A DNA stretch of 64,000 bases from Pseudomonas reactans (GCF_013385825.1 NZ_JACAPG010000011.1:168108-232107); one strand, 5' to 3'; counted from the first letter of the stretch, positions 34,682 through 43,874 are shown. Numbers and translations: made by a program. Notes: generated from the letters alone by a model not told the origin.

Positions 34682-35122
34682 TCAGGCGATCTTCACATTC
34701 ATGGTGATCTTCGCCGTGAACACCTTCACTTCGCCCTCATCAAAAATATCCACCGGCACGATCTTGTCCCCGGCGGTTGACCAATCAATGCCGCTGCCAT
34801 CCGCCACGGCGCGGATGTTCGACTTGGCCTTCGCCAGATACTCCACGGTCATGCCCTTGGGAATCCATCTGGCGCCTGACGGAATCGACACGTCCGTCAT
34901 CGTTCCTCCCGCCAACTCTGCCGCGTTGCACAACGCAATGGCATGCACGGACGCCAAGTGGTTGGTGATTTCCTTGCGAAACGGCACATTGACCACGGCA
35001 TGCCCAGGACGCAGTTCGGCGATTTGCGGGTTGATGGTGCTGAAGTAGGGCGCCACTTGGCAGGCCATTTGGCTGAACGCTGCAGGGCCTACACTGTTGA
35101 ACATGCTGAGAAACTGGCTCAT
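34682..35122 (-). CDS. DUF4442 hotdog-fold protein (thioesterase-like)
   Basis: A 146-residue hotdog-fold protein of DUF4442. It opens with a helix (MSQFLSMFNSVGPAAFSQM), then VNVPFRKEITNHLASVHAIALCNAAELAGG, the hot-dog helix wrapped by sheet. Members resemble acyl-CoA thioesterases; here no assay-based function is known. It diverges from a TetR gene across two near-identical operators, so it is the probable target of that repressor. AGGA precedes the ATG. Confidence 0.75.
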   Translation of the reverse strand: MSQFLSMFNSVGPAAFSQMACQVAPYFSTINPQIAELRPGHAVVNVPFRKEITNHLASVHAIALCNAAELAGGTMTDVSIPSGARWIPKGMTVEYLAKAKSNIRAVADGSGIDWSTAGDKIVPVDIFDEGEVKVFTAKITMNVKIA

Positions 35123-35144
35123 GGATTATCCTAGCAATGGGTTG

Positions 35145-35179
35145 ACAGAATAATATTCTGTAACGGAACAATATTCTGT
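35145..35179. promoter_or_regulatory. Tandem palindromic operator for the divergent TetR gene
   Basis: ACAGAATAATATTCTGT (35145-35161) is a 17-bp palindrome with perfect 7-bp arms. A second copy, ACGGAACAATATTCTGT (35163-35179), starts one base later and matches at 15 of 17 positions. They lie 23-57 bp before the DUF4442 start and upstream of tetR. Confidence 0.75.
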
Positions 35180-35257
35180 AAATTCAATGGGTGTCAAGCC
35201 ATGCCTTCTCTGCGGGCGGCTGTACCTTTAGACTCCGCACATTTGGCGAGCCACTTC

Positions 35258-35884
35258 ATGCACGCACCTGATCTGATCGAGCGCACCTTCCCGAGCCGGC
35301 GCGGCGACCTCAAGCGCAGCATCCTGCGCGAGGCCCTGGCCAGCTTTAACGAAGTCGGTATTGAAGCGACGAATATCGAAACCATCCGCGCGCGGTGCGA
35401 GACCAGCGTGGGCGCCATCTACCATCATTTCGGCAACAAGGAAGGCATCGTCGCCGCGCTGTTTTTTGCCGCGCTGGAAGATCAGGCCGCCTTGCGAGAG
35501 CAACACCTCAAGAAGGCGCAAACCGCCCAGGCTGGCGTGGAAGCGCTGGTGCGCAGTTATGTGGAGTGGGTGGATGCGCAACCCGAATGGGCGCGCTTTA
35601 TGTTCCAGAGCCGTTTCGCCGTGGCCAACGGCCCGCACAAGGACGAGCTGCTCACCCGCAACAAGCAGCGCAATGCGCAATTGACCGAGTGGATGAGCGA
35701 CGAAGGCCGCCGTGAGGCGTTCAGCCATATCCCGGCAGAACTGCTGCTGTCGCTGATCATCGGCTCGGCCGAAAGCTATGCCCGTGCGTGGTTATCCGGC
35801 CGGGTCAAGCACAGCCCGAATCACTACGCCGCGTTGCTGGCGCAGGCGGCGTGGGCCTCGATCAGCCAAACGCCTCCACAATAA
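35258..35884 (+). CDS. TetR-family transcriptional repressor
   Basis: A 208-residue TetR protein. The HTH region is SILREALASFNEVGIEATNIETIRARCETSVGAIYHHFGNKEGI at ~14-57, followed by a helical ligand domain. ATG at 35258 gives the usual short N-terminal arm; an earlier ATG at 35201 is possible but would put the start closer to the operators. It is divergent from DUF4442 and likely autoregulated through the palindromes. Its 3' end overlaps the convergent VOC gene by 23 bp. Confidence 0.87.
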   Translation: MHAPDLIERTFPSRRGDLKRSILREALASFNEVGIEATNIETIRARCETSVGAIYHHFGNKEGIVAALFFAALEDQAALREQHLKKAQTAQAGVEALVRSYVEWVDAQPEWARFMFQSRFAVANGPHKDELLTRNKQRNAQLTEWMSDEGRREAFSHIPAELLLSLIIGSAESYARAWLSGRVKHSPNHYAALLAQAAWASISQTPPQ

Positions 35885-36317
35885 ACGCCTCCAGCGTCGC
35901 CTCTTCGAGGATCTCCATGGAGAAATGCCCGAAGCGCTTGGGCAGCCAGATAATGCGGCCCCCGGACGGCGATTGCAGGTTCTCGCGGGCCAGGGGCACG
36001 CCGTTTTCGTTCTCCGGCTGCACACCGGCGGCGATCAGCTCGTCATAGGCAATCTCGATGTCCGGCGTGGTGTAGCAGTGGCGGTAAATCATGCCTTCGC
36101 CGTGGGCGTCCAACAGTTCGCGCAGGTTGCCGGCGATCGGCTGGACCAGCATGAAGCGCTCTTGCCCCATCAACACCACGGCATAGCGCACATGCAGGCC
36201 GCCGCGCTCCCACACGAACGTCTTGGAGATGCGTGCCTTGAGAATGCGTGCGTAATAGGCACAGGCTTCTTCAAGGTTTTCGACCAGTATGTCGACGTGG
36301 CTGAATTTCAGATCCAT
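35862..36317 (-). CDS. VOC-superfamily (glyoxalase/dioxygenase-like) protein
   Basis: A 151-residue vicinal-oxygen-chelate protein with two beta-alpha-beta-beta-beta modules. Candidate metal ligands are His in KFSHVDILVENLEEACAYY and the later LARENLQSPSGGRIIWL strand; the glutamate usual at the end may be in FSMEILEEA. The reaction is unknown. A perfect GAGGAGG-type ribosome-binding site fixes the start at 36317. It is divergent from a GST gene, a pairing compatible with detoxification. Confidence 0.75.
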   Translation of the reverse strand: MDLKFSHVDILVENLEEACAYYARILKARISKTFVWERGGLHVRYAVVLMGQERFMLVQPIAGNLRELLDAHGEGMIYRHCYTTPDIEIAYDELIAAGVQPENENGVPLARENLQSPSGGRIIWLPKRFGHFSMEILEEATLEAFIVEAFG

Positions 36318-36447
36318 GGTGTGCCTCCTCTCGAACCGATCCCCATGGTAACCACGGCGTCCGTCACGTAGAAAATTATTTGTCGGCACTCCCGAAGGCT
36401 GGCGTAGTCTGTTTCCAAGACATTTCTCTCGCCCTGCGGAGCCTTCA

Positions 36448-37074
36448 ATGATCATCGTCCACCACCTCAACAACTCACGCTCGCAACGCATCCTGTGGCT
36501 GCTCGAAGAACTCGGTCTGCCCTACGAGATCAAGCGCTACCAACGCGACCCGAAAACCAACCTCGCCCCGCCGGAGCTCAAGGCGATCAACCCGCTCGGC
36601 AAATCCCCGGTGATCGAAGACGGCGGCCTGGTGCTGATCGAGTCCGCCGCCATCATCGACTACCTGATCCGCCGCCACGGCCAGGGCCGTCTGCAACCGG
36701 ACCCCGCCAGCGCCACCTACGACCACTACGTGCAGTGGCTGCACTTTGCCGAAGGCTCGGCCATGTTGCCGCTGATGCTCAACCTCTACGTCGGCCGCCT
36801 GGGCGAGGCTGGCGCGCCGTTGCATCCGCGTATCGAATCGGAAGTCGCCAACTACCTCGGTTACCTCAACGACGTGCTCGCGGGCAACGCCTACCTGCTT
36901 GGCGACGAGCTGAGCGGCGCGGATATCCAGATGAGCTTTATCGGCGAAATCGCCAGGGCCCAGGGCAAGTTGCAGGCCTACCCGAACCTGGCAGCGTGGG
37001 TGGAGAAGTTCCAGGCGCGACCTGCGTATCGCAAGGCGGTGGAGCAGGGCGGGGCGTATGCGTTTGCCCAGTGA
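36448..37074 (+). CDS. Glutathione S-transferase
   Basis: A 208-residue cytosolic GST. The thioredoxin-fold N-domain begins MIIVHHLNNSRSQRILWLLEEL, with the catalytic serine likely in NNSRSQR, and cis-Pro in GKSPVI followed by LIESAAIIDYL for glutathione binding. The all-helical C-domain follows from ~85. It is close to the E. coli YfcG/Gtt1-like lineage in appearance. It diverges from the VOC gene with ~130 bp between. Confidence 0.87.
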   Translation: MIIVHHLNNSRSQRILWLLEELGLPYEIKRYQRDPKTNLAPPELKAINPLGKSPVIEDGGLVLIESAAIIDYLIRRHGQGRLQPDPASATYDHYVQWLHFAEGSAMLPLMLNLYVGRLGEAGAPLHPRIESEVANYLGYLNDVLAGNAYLLGDELSGADIQMSFIGEIARAQGKLQAYPNLAAWVEKFQARPAYRKAVEQGGAYAFAQ

Positions 37075-37701
37075 TTAACGCTGCTGCAACGCCACCTTCA
37101 GCCCCAGCCCCATAAACAGCGTGCCGATGATTTTGCCTTCCCAGCGCCGCAGTTTGGACAGCCCCTTGATGCCTCGGCTCAAGGGGCGGATGGCGAGGGC
37201 GAGCAGGCTGGTGTACACCGCACTGAGCACCGAGAAGATCAGGCCCAACACCGCGAACTGAACCAGCGACGAGCCGGATTCCGGGTGGACGAATTGCGGC
37301 AGGAACGCCAGGAAGAAAATCGCGGTCTTCGGGTTGAGCACCTCGGCGCCCACCGCCTGGAAAAATGCCTGGCGCGGGGTGACGGCAGGCAAGGTCAGCC
37401 CCGCCTGTGTGCCGGTCTTGGCCATGAACGCGCGTACGCCCAGGTAGATCAGGTAGGCCGCACCGGCCCACTTCACCGCGTTGAACGCCGTGGCCGACGT
37501 CATCAGGATCGCCGACAACCCCAACGCCGCGCCCAGGGTATGCAGCAAGTCGCCGCATGCAACGCCCAGCCCGGTCGCCACGCCGACCTTGCGCCCGCCT
37601 TGCACGGTGCGGGTGATCACCAGCAACACAGAGGGGCCTGGAATCAGAAACAGGCCAATCACTACGGCGACATAGGTGATGAGGGAGGCGAGTTCAAACA
37701 T
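37075..37701 (-). CDS. LysE/RhtB-family amino-acid exporter A
   Basis: A 208-residue exporter of the LysE/RhtB family with six hydrophobic helices. The signature FLIPGPSVLLVITRTVQGGRKVGVATGLGVACGD is near the N-terminus, and EVLNPKTAIFFLAFLPQF follows in the middle, as in RhtB homologues. The likely ATG is 37701. The substrate is not predictable. It converges on the GST gene with no spacer between stop codons. Confidence 0.88.
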   Translation of the reverse strand: MFELASLITYVAVVIGLFLIPGPSVLLVITRTVQGGRKVGVATGLGVACGDLLHTLGAALGLSAILMTSATAFNAVKWAGAAYLIYLGVRAFMAKTGTQAGLTLPAVTPRQAFFQAVGAEVLNPKTAIFFLAFLPQFVHPESGSSLVQFAVLGLIFSVLSAVYTSLLALAIRPLSRGIKGLSKLRRWEGKIIGTLFMGLGLKVALQQR

Positions 37702-37764
37702 GGCGGACGCTCTCATAAAGGGGGCACGGCCCCTAATGCCCTTCAGTTAAGGGTGAATAGTGTA

Positions 37765-37860
37765 CCTGTGGCGAGGGAGCTTGCTCCCGCTGGACTGCGT
37801 AGCAGTCCCATTTTTGGGGCCGCTTTGCGGCCCAGCGGGAGCAAGCTCCCTCGCCACAGG
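37765..37860. repeat. Perfect 29-bp inverted repeat (REP-like element)
   Basis: Arms 37765-37793 and 37832-37860 are exact inverted copies starting CCTGTGGCGAGGGAGC. Nested hairpins such as GGGAGCTTGCTCCC occur within each arm, and GACTGCGTAGCAGTC lies in the interior. It fills most of the 304-bp gap before the BPL_N gene; nothing else is recognisable there. Confidence 0.8.
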
Positions 37861-38005
37861 TTACCTTTACCCTTTCTGCTTCTTAACTGACTGACATTAG
37901 GCACGGCCCCCAGTTATCCCCAAGTGAATGGTGTTTACAACTGTTAACGGATTGAACGGCGCAATCGCTATAGGCTTTGGGGTGTCTGCCCTGGAGCCCA
38001 TCGCC

Positions 38006-38728
38006 ATGAACCTGCGAGCCGTCACTGCCACGTTGTTTGCCTTTGTCCTGTTGCTGCCGTCACCGGCCGAGGCCGCGACGCCTATCACCCATGTCGCCAT
38101 CTACCGGGGCCCGGCGGGTTGTGACGACTGTTCCGAAAACGTGGCGAAGGCCCTGCAACGACTCAACCCCAACTATCACATCGATTTTGTGGGCGCGGAT
38201 GAGTCGATCGACATCACGCCACAAACCCTGGCGCGCTACGACCTCTACGTGCAACCCGGCGGCGGCCAGGACATTCCCGGCGCGCTGCGTAGCCTGGGTG
38301 ATGCGCGCAGCGAGGCCATCCGCAGCTACGTCGCCAACGGCGGCCGCTACCTGGGTTTGTGCATGGGCGCTTACCTGGCAGATGACAACAACCTTGGCCT
38401 GATCCCCCAGGACCTCGACGGCGAAGCCGGCCGCCCCGGTTTCGAAGTGCCCGGCATCGCCGACGCCGCCGTACAAGTCACGTGGGCGGGCAAGGCTGAT
38501 CACGTCTTCTTCCAGGACGGCCCCTACTTTCCGAAAGGGTCGTACAAAACCATCGCCACCTACCGCAACGGTGACGTCGCGGCGGCGCGGTATACCTATG
38601 AAAAGGGCGTGGTGGTGCTGAGCGGCCCGCACCCTGAGGCCAGCCGGGAGTGGTTTGAAAATGCCGAGATCCCGCTGAGCAAAATGCCCGAGGGTGATCT
38701 GTTTGGTTCGTTGGTCCGCAGCTTTTGA
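38006..38728 (+). CDS. Secreted BPL_N (glutamine-amidotransferase-like) domain protein
   Basis: A 240-residue protein with a signal peptide (MNLRAVTATLFAFVLLLPSPAEA) and a class I glutamine-amidotransferase-like fold of the biotin-protein-ligase N-terminal type. GGGQDIPGALRSL and GRYLGLCMGAYLA (nucleophile-elbow cysteine) are visible, and the SGPHPEASREW histidine could complete a dyad. Periplasmic location distinguishes it from cytoplasmic amidotransferases. The role is unknown. ATG at 38006 is chosen over 37928 because it starts the signal peptide. Confidence 0.75.
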   Translation: MNLRAVTATLFAFVLLLPSPAEAATPITHVAIYRGPAGCDDCSENVAKALQRLNPNYHIDFVGADESIDITPQTLARYDLYVQPGGGQDIPGALRSLGDARSEAIRSYVANGGRYLGLCMGAYLADDNNLGLIPQDLDGEAGRPGFEVPGIADAAVQVTWAGKADHVFFQDGPYFPKGSYKTIATYRNGDVAAARYTYEKGVVVLSGPHPEASREWFENAEIPLSKMPEGDLFGSLVRSF

Positions 38729-38739
38729 AGCCCTCGTTC

Positions 38740-39915
38740 TTAGAACGATTGCCCTTCAAAACGCTTCAACGAAAACGACGACAGATCCAACTCGCTCTCG
38801 CCCTTCACGCACCACTGCGCAAACGCCTCACCCAATGCCGCCGAATGCTTGAAACCATGCCCCGAACACGGCGACACCACCAAGGTGTGCTGCAACCTCG
38901 GATGCCGGTCGATGATGAAGTGGTGATCCGGCGTCACCGTGTAGGCGCACACCGCTGACTTGACCACCTTGGCCGTCAGCCCGGCGATGCGGCCCTGCAC
39001 CTGTTGCTCGTACATCTCCCGTTCTTGGGTGGGCGACACCGTGCGGTCCAGCGTCTGCGGCGTGGACACGGTGTGATACTGCGCCGTCGCCACTTTCAAA
39101 CTGCCCTCGCCAGGTAACGCGGGGAAGCCGTAGTTGGTATGACCCTCGCCCGGCCCATGGGTAAAAATGAACGTAGGAGACGCGCCGACCAGCGCCGCAT
39201 CCGGCTCCGTTTCGAACCAGAACAGCTGCTGACGATAGACCTTGAGCAACCGATCAAACGGCGCCCCCAGCAACCCCCCCGCCCAGTTGCCCGCGCTGAC
39301 CACCAGCTTGTCGGCCTGCAAGGTGCGCTGGTCAGTGGTCACCGTGACGCCTTGTTCATCCGAACTGATGTGGGTCACGGTTTCGCCTGTGTAAAACGTC
39401 GCGCCCTGTTGCTCGGCCAGGCGCAGTTGCACCTCGATGCAGCGCTCGGGCCGCACAAACCCGCCGCCCGGTTCGTAATAGCCGATGGCGCTGTCGGCCA
39501 CCTGGGCAAATTGGGGAAAGCGCTGGCGAATCTGCGCCGCGTCCAGCACCTCATGCTCGATACCGTAGGTTTGCGCCAGGCCGATGGTACGCAGGGTGAA
39601 GTCGGTTTCATCGCTTGGGTCGAAATCCTCACGGGAGGTGAGCACCAGCAACCCCGACTGTTCGAACAGCGACTCCCCCGACAGCGCCTCCAACTCCCGC
39701 CAGATGCGATGCGAATTGCGCACGATGGGCACGTACTGCGCGCCTTCACCCACCGACAACCGCGTGATCCGCGTATCGCCATGGCTGGAGCCAAACGTGT
39801 GGGGCGGGTGATGACGGTCGATACCGGCGACCTTTACACCGGCCTTGGCCAGTTGGTACACCGTGGCGGCACCCATGGCGCCCAAGCCGATGACCAGCGA
39901 TTCATAACGTTCCAT
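38740..39915 (-). CDS. solA: N-methyl-L-tryptophan oxidase / monomeric sarcosine oxidase family
   Basis: A 391-residue FAD amine oxidase. The dinucleotide motif VIGLGAMGAATVYQLAKAG is at the N-terminus, with FGSSHGDTRITR next. AVCAYTVTPDHHFIID carries the cysteine that covalently binds FAD in MSOX/MTOX, and SPCSGHGFKHSAALGE is the C-terminal FAD loop. It oxidatively demethylates N-methyl amino acids giving formaldehyde and H2O2. Exact substrate between sarcosine and N-methyltryptophan cannot be fixed by eye. GAGG precedes the ATG. Confidence 0.85.
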   Translation of the reverse strand: MERYESLVIGLGAMGAATVYQLAKAGVKVAGIDRHHPPHTFGSSHGDTRITRLSVGEGAQYVPIVRNSHRIWRELEALSGESLFEQSGLLVLTSREDFDPSDETDFTLRTIGLAQTYGIEHEVLDAAQIRQRFPQFAQVADSAIGYYEPGGGFVRPERCIEVQLRLAEQQGATFYTGETVTHISSDEQGVTVTTDQRTLQADKLVVSAGNWAGGLLGAPFDRLLKVYRQQLFWFETEPDAALVGASPTFIFTHGPGEGHTNYGFPALPGEGSLKVATAQYHTVSTPQTLDRTVSPTQEREMYEQQVQGRIAGLTAKVVKSAVCAYTVTPDHHFIIDRHPRLQHTLVVSPCSGHGFKHSAALGEAFAQWCVKGESELDLSSFSLKRFEGQSF

Positions 39916-39957
39916 CGTTAATACCTCATTGAGAAGCTGGTTTGGGAAAACGCCCCG

Positions 39958-41205
39958 TCAGCGCACCACGTCCAGCGTCTGGATTTCATTCACATAGTGG
40001 GTCTGGCTCGACGTCGACTCCAGCGTCAACGCCACGCCCAGGTCTTCGATAAACGCGCGATTGGACGAATAACCGTCCTGCTCGCAAGTCAACCGAATGG
40101 CATCGCCCGTCAACGACGCGAACACCTGGCGTGCCGGGAAGCGCTCGCTGACCTTGCAGGTCAAGGTGGTTTCGAGCGGTTTGTCGGTAGGCTTGACCGG
40201 CACATTGGCCATCTTCAGGTGTGCACTCAGGGTCTGGCCCGGCGCCCAGCTCGTCGGGAGTTTCACCTCGGCCTCGCGGGTCTGCAGCACCTGGCCTTCG
40301 CCCACGCCGTTCATTTTCGACTTCAGCTGGATCAGGTCCGCCAGCATCAGGCGGTCCACATTGAAGGCGGCGCCGTAGGCTTCGTTCTTCACCAGCAAAC
40401 CACCTTCGGCCTTGAAGCGGATGGTGATCGGCGCGTCCTTGCCCGCGCCGTTCTTCGACAGGTAGGTGTAGCTCAACGTCTTGAACTTGGGCTGCAACAG
40501 CGGCGCGTCGAGGCCCTGGAGCACGTTGGGCGGCACAGGCACATCGGCCAGATTAGTGTCGGCCACGGTGCGCGGGTAGTCCACCGGCGCGATGTCCGGC
40601 CGCAGCAGCGCCAGCAGCCCGGCATTCACGCCGCCCTGCACCGAACAGCTCACACGGGAATGCTTGCCCTCCGGCTCCACGATCAGCACCCGCTCCACAT
40701 TGCGCAGCCCCGGTGCCTTGCCCGGCATGGGTTTGATCGCCTGCCAACTGTTGCCCACCTTCAACTCGCTGCGCGTGTATTGCCCCTCGCCTTTTTGCAG
40801 CGCAGCGGGTTGGTCCAGTAACGCTGCGAGGCGCGGGGCGACTTCATCAATCGTGCCGTCCACCGTAAAGCCCCAGAAGTAATACAGGCCCAGCGGGCCA
40901 AGATCGCTGACCTCATCGTTGTAGGACAGCAGCTTCAACCCCGCGATGGCCGGCGCACTCACCGGCACTGCCGAGGCCTTGGGTTCGGTGCGGTCGCGCA
41001 CCGCGATCCAGGTGAAGTCCTTTTGCTGCTTGAGCGGCGCATAGGCCTGCCAGGCGTCGCGATGGGTGTTCAGGCGGCTGAAGAACGTCTCGTCACAACG
41101 GGTGAAGGCCTTGAGCGTGTCGACCAACGCGGCGTCATCGGCCTGGGCAAAGGAAGGCGCCAGCAGGGCAGACGCGAGCAGGGCAGCGGAAAACGGCAAC
41201 TTCAT
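39958..41205 (-). CDS. Secreted protein of unknown function
   Basis: A 415-residue protein with a signal peptide (MKLPFSAALLASALLAPSFA). I recognise no named domain. The chain has single cysteines at TRCDETFF, VSCSVQGG, TLTCKVSE and LTCEQDGY, suggesting two disulfides and a periplasmic beta-rich fold. AAGGAAG supports the ATG at 41205. It lies upstream of solA in the same direction, with about 42 bp between, so they may be co-transcribed. Confidence 0.65.
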   Translation of the reverse strand: MKLPFSAALLASALLAPSFAQADDAALVDTLKAFTRCDETFFSRLNTHRDAWQAYAPLKQQKDFTWIAVRDRTEPKASAVPVSAPAIAGLKLLSYNDEVSDLGPLGLYYFWGFTVDGTIDEVAPRLAALLDQPAALQKGEGQYTRSELKVGNSWQAIKPMPGKAPGLRNVERVLIVEPEGKHSRVSCSVQGGVNAGLLALLRPDIAPVDYPRTVADTNLADVPVPPNVLQGLDAPLLQPKFKTLSYTYLSKNGAGKDAPITIRFKAEGGLLVKNEAYGAAFNVDRLMLADLIQLKSKMNGVGEGQVLQTREAEVKLPTSWAPGQTLSAHLKMANVPVKPTDKPLETTLTCKVSERFPARQVFASLTGDAIRLTCEQDGYSSNRAFIEDLGVALTLESTSSQTHYVNEIQTLDVVR

Positions 41206-41277
41206 GGGATAGGACTTCCTTATCGGCAGGCGAGGAACAGGGCGGGGGGCATTATCCAGCAGTTCGGGGGTCAGTCT

Positions 41278-41640
41278 CTAGTTGGCTGAGCGCATCAGAC
41301 GCAAACGCCAATTACCGCCGTGCTGGGCGTGGCAGGCTTCTTCAGAATCCAGGTGAACGCAACGCGCCAATTGAACGGGCGGGATCTCGGCGTCGTGCAG
41401 GGCGGTGGCGGTCAACTCGCGGATACGCGCATCCAGCCCCGTCGCCACGGCCTGCGCCTGGCTGGCGCGGGTGTCGAAGACCCAGGTGATATGCAGGCTG
41501 CCGGGGAAGTCGGCGTAATTGACCGTGTGGGTCAGCCATTCAAACCCCGGGATTTCTGCTTTGGCGGTTTCGCAGGCGTCGGTGAGCGCGGCGACAAGGC
41601 GGCGTTCGATGCGGGTGCTGTCGCGTTTTGATGAACTCAC
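41278..41640 (-). CDS. Conserved hypothetical protein
   Basis: A 120-residue protein with a GTG start supported by GGAG 6 nt upstream. It has an N-terminal helix (RIERRLVAALTDACETAKAEIPGFEWLTHTV) and a mid-chain FPGSLHITWVFDTRASQAQA. I believe similar proteins are common in Pseudomonas, sometimes mislabelled as Fis-family, but I see no HTH and cannot assign a function. It lies between the secreted-protein gene and a LysR gene. Confidence 0.6.
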   Translation of the reverse strand: MSSSKRDSTRIERRLVAALTDACETAKAEIPGFEWLTHTVNYADFPGSLHITWVFDTRASQAQAVATGLDARIRELTATALHDAEIPPVQLARCVHLDSEEACHAQHGGNWRLRLMRSAN

Positions 41641-41687
41641 AGAGAGCTCCGTAAGAAGGCAGGTGCCGCAGATTAACAGGGCGCGCG

Positions 41688-42551
41688 CTACGCCTGAACC
41701 CTAAGCGCACGGATGATAAACGCATGCAGACTGTTGACCGCCTTGGACCCGCGAGAGTCTCGACTGCGCAGAATCGACACCTCCATCGGTTCGATACTCC
41801 CCAACCCTTGTTCGCTACCCAAGACCTGCAGTGACGGCTGCACCGTGCATTGAGTGATCGCGGCAATCGCGAGCCCGCCCTCGACCGCCGCCACTTGGCC
41901 GGCGAGGCTGGAGCTGTTGTACACCACCTTGAACTGACGCCCCTGCTGGGCCAGTGAATTCACCGCATACCGCCGAGCCAGGCTGGCGCTTTCGTACACG
42001 GCGATTGGCACCGGGTCCCGGCGCCACAGTTCGAACTGAGGTGAGCCGACCCACACCATCGGTTCCTTGAATAGAAAGGTGCCACTGTGCGGCGAGTCCC
42101 TGGACACCAACGCCAGGTCGAGGTCGCCGCTGCGCACCCGTGGGATCAGGGCGGTGGACTGTTCACAGGTCAGCTCAATGTCCACACCGGCGTAGCGCGG
42201 CGCAAAACGCTTGAGCACCGGCGTGAGGTACTTGGCCGCATAGTCTTCCGCGACCCCAAGGCGGATGCGCCCGGTCAAGGTTTCGCCATGAAACGCCGCC
42301 TGGGTCTCGGCGTGCAGCGCGAGCATACGACGCGCATAACCCAGCAGCGTCTGGCCGTCATCGGTCAACTGCAGATGCCTCGGGCCACGGTTCAACAAGG
42401 GCCGCCCCAGCGCGGCCTCGAGTTTCTTCATTTGCATGCTGACGGCAGACTGCGACCGGTTCACCTCATGGGCCGCGCCCGACAGCGAACCGGCGTCCAC
42501 CACTGCCACAAAGCACTTGAGCCAATCGATCTGCAAATCACTGGAAGGCAT
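41688..42551 (-). CDS. LysR-family regulator of the adjacent LysE exporter
   Basis: A 287-residue LysR protein. The HTH is DWLKCFVAVVDAGSLSGAAHEVNRSQSAVSMQMKKLEAALG. The effector domain begins at ~90 (GRIRLGVAEDYAAKYL). It is divergent from the RhtB-type exporter gene at 42664 across 112 bp, the classic LysG-LysE arrangement, so substrate-induced export is the likely job. The effector amino acid is unknown. Confidence 0.87.
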   Translation of the reverse strand: MPSSDLQIDWLKCFVAVVDAGSLSGAAHEVNRSQSAVSMQMKKLEAALGRPLLNRGPRHLQLTDDGQTLLGYARRMLALHAETQAAFHGETLTGRIRLGVAEDYAAKYLTPVLKRFAPRYAGVDIELTCEQSTALIPRVRSGDLDLALVSRDSPHSGTFLFKEPMVWVGSPQFELWRRDPVPIAVYESASLARRYAVNSLAQQGRQFKVVYNSSSLAGQVAAVEGGLAIAAITQCTVQPSLQVLGSEQGLGSIEPMEVSILRSRDSRGSKAVNSLHAFIIRALRVQA

Positions 42552-42663
42552 GCGGGTTATCTCTATTCGTTAATCGAATGGCTGCGGCGTGAATTATGCG
42601 CTTTTCATGATAGCCGTTCGCTCGCAGGATGCGGGCTTGAATCCACTGTTGCCGGACCTGATC

Positions 42664-43272
42664 ATGCCCTTCGAGACTTGGTTGCTCTACTTTTTCACCT
42701 GCTGCGGCATCGCCGTAGTGCCAGGCCCCAATGCGTTGCTGGTGCTGACCCATGGCGCGCTCCACGGCAGCCGCAAAACCCTGTTCACCATCAGCGGTGG
42801 CGTGCTCGGCTTTGCCATGGTGCTGACGCTGTGCGCGTTGGGCCTGGGCGCACTGATCCAGGCTTCGGCCACCTGGTTCATGGCCTTGAAAGTGGCCGGC
42901 GGGCTTTATCTGATCTGGCTGGGTTTCGGCCTGTGGCGCTCGGCCCCCGTCAGCCTGGATACGACAGGCACGGTGAGTCAGCGACACTGGTCGCTGTTCC
43001 GCCAAGGGTGGGTATCGGCCCTGTCAAATCCCAAGGCCTTGTTGCTGTTCACCGCGTTTATTCCACCGTTCCTCGACCCACATAGAAACCTCATCGCGCA
43101 GACCGCCGCCATCGCGCTGACCTACGCCGTCGTCGAGTTTGTCGTTGAATACACCGTGGCCAGCGCCGCGCACCGCGTTCGGCCTTGGTTGGCGCGAACC
43201 GGGCGGCGGTTCAACAAAGTCTGCGGCGGGTTCTTTGTGCTGTTTGGGTTGGCGTTACCCATTCACAGCTGA
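42664..43272 (+). CDS. LysE/RhtB-family amino-acid exporter B
   Basis: A 202-residue LysE/RhtB exporter. The N-terminal signature is GIAVVPGPNALLVLTHGALHGSRKTL and the central one ALSNPKALLLFTAFIPPF. About six transmembrane helices are visible. ATG at 42664 is chosen because it starts the first helix; the reading frame is open 75 bp further upstream. Divergent from its presumed LysR regulator. Confidence 0.87.
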   Translation: MPFETWLLYFFTCCGIAVVPGPNALLVLTHGALHGSRKTLFTISGGVLGFAMVLTLCALGLGALIQASATWFMALKVAGGLYLIWLGFGLWRSAPVSLDTTGTVSQRHWSLFRQGWVSALSNPKALLLFTAFIPPFLDPHRNLIAQTAAIALTYAVVEFVVEYTVASAAHRVRPWLARTGRRFNKVCGGFFVLFGLALPIHS

Positions 43273-43289
43273 GGGCAATGGCACGGGCG

Positions 43290-43595
43290 TCAGTCCTTGC
43301 GACCTTCGCACACCGCCTTCAGGCCCAGCACGGTAGTGGGCGTTTGACCGATATGCGTGGTGGTGCTCACCACCATGTTCGCGCCACTGTCGCCTTCCAG
43401 GTGATACGGCTTGCCGTCGCAGACTTTCGCGGCTTTCTGGTTGATGTTCTCCAGCAGGCCTTCACGGGAATTGAAGATGCTGCCATGGCTGGTGATCATG
43501 TATTCGCCCGGTGCCACTTCGTTGGCGCCGGTGAAAGTGCAGCCGGCCAGGGTTAAGGTGATGCATCCGAGCAGCAGGCGTTTTTTCACGTCCAT
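43290..43595 (-). CDS. Small predicted lipoprotein
   Basis: A 101-residue lipoprotein with lipobox LAGC at Cys19 (MDVKKRLLLGCITLTLAGC). The mature part, ~82 residues, contains EYMITSHGSIFNSREGLLENINQKAAKVC, and Cys residues at AKVCDG and KAVCEG that may pair. The GEYMI..HG....S pattern is common in small Pseudomonas outer-membrane lipoproteins; no function is known to me. Confidence 0.7.
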   Translation of the reverse strand: MDVKKRLLLGCITLTLAGCTFTGANEVAPGEYMITSHGSIFNSREGLLENINQKAAKVCDGKPYHLEGDSGANMVVSTTTHIGQTPTTVLGLKAVCEGRKD

Positions 43596-43695
43596 GTTCT
43601 CAAGTAGGGGGGAAGGCCGGGAAGTCTACAACACTGCCAAGCTGTTTTTGCGGTTGCACCTGCGACCCCAACGTCAGCAACAACAAAGATCAACT

Positions 43696-43717
43696 GTAGG
43701 AGCTGGCTTGCCTGCGA
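43696..43717 (+). repeat. Solitary REP sequence
   Basis: GTAGGAGCTGGCTTGCCTGC is one arm of the same type seen in the pair at 61092, but no inverted partner is found nearby. It lies in the 279-bp gap before the hybrid kinase gene, which otherwise holds nothing recognisable. Confidence 0.65.
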
Positions 43718-43874
43718 AAGCGGAGTCTCAGACAAGCATAAATCTGCTGACAGGCCGCTCTCCCAGCCTAGCCAAAGCCCAAGCAACACCACCACCGAAC
43801 GTCTGCCCATAGCGCGTGGTCACAGCTTTGCTGATACGCTGCTAATAGCTCAATGCCATTCCCTTGGTAGTCTC

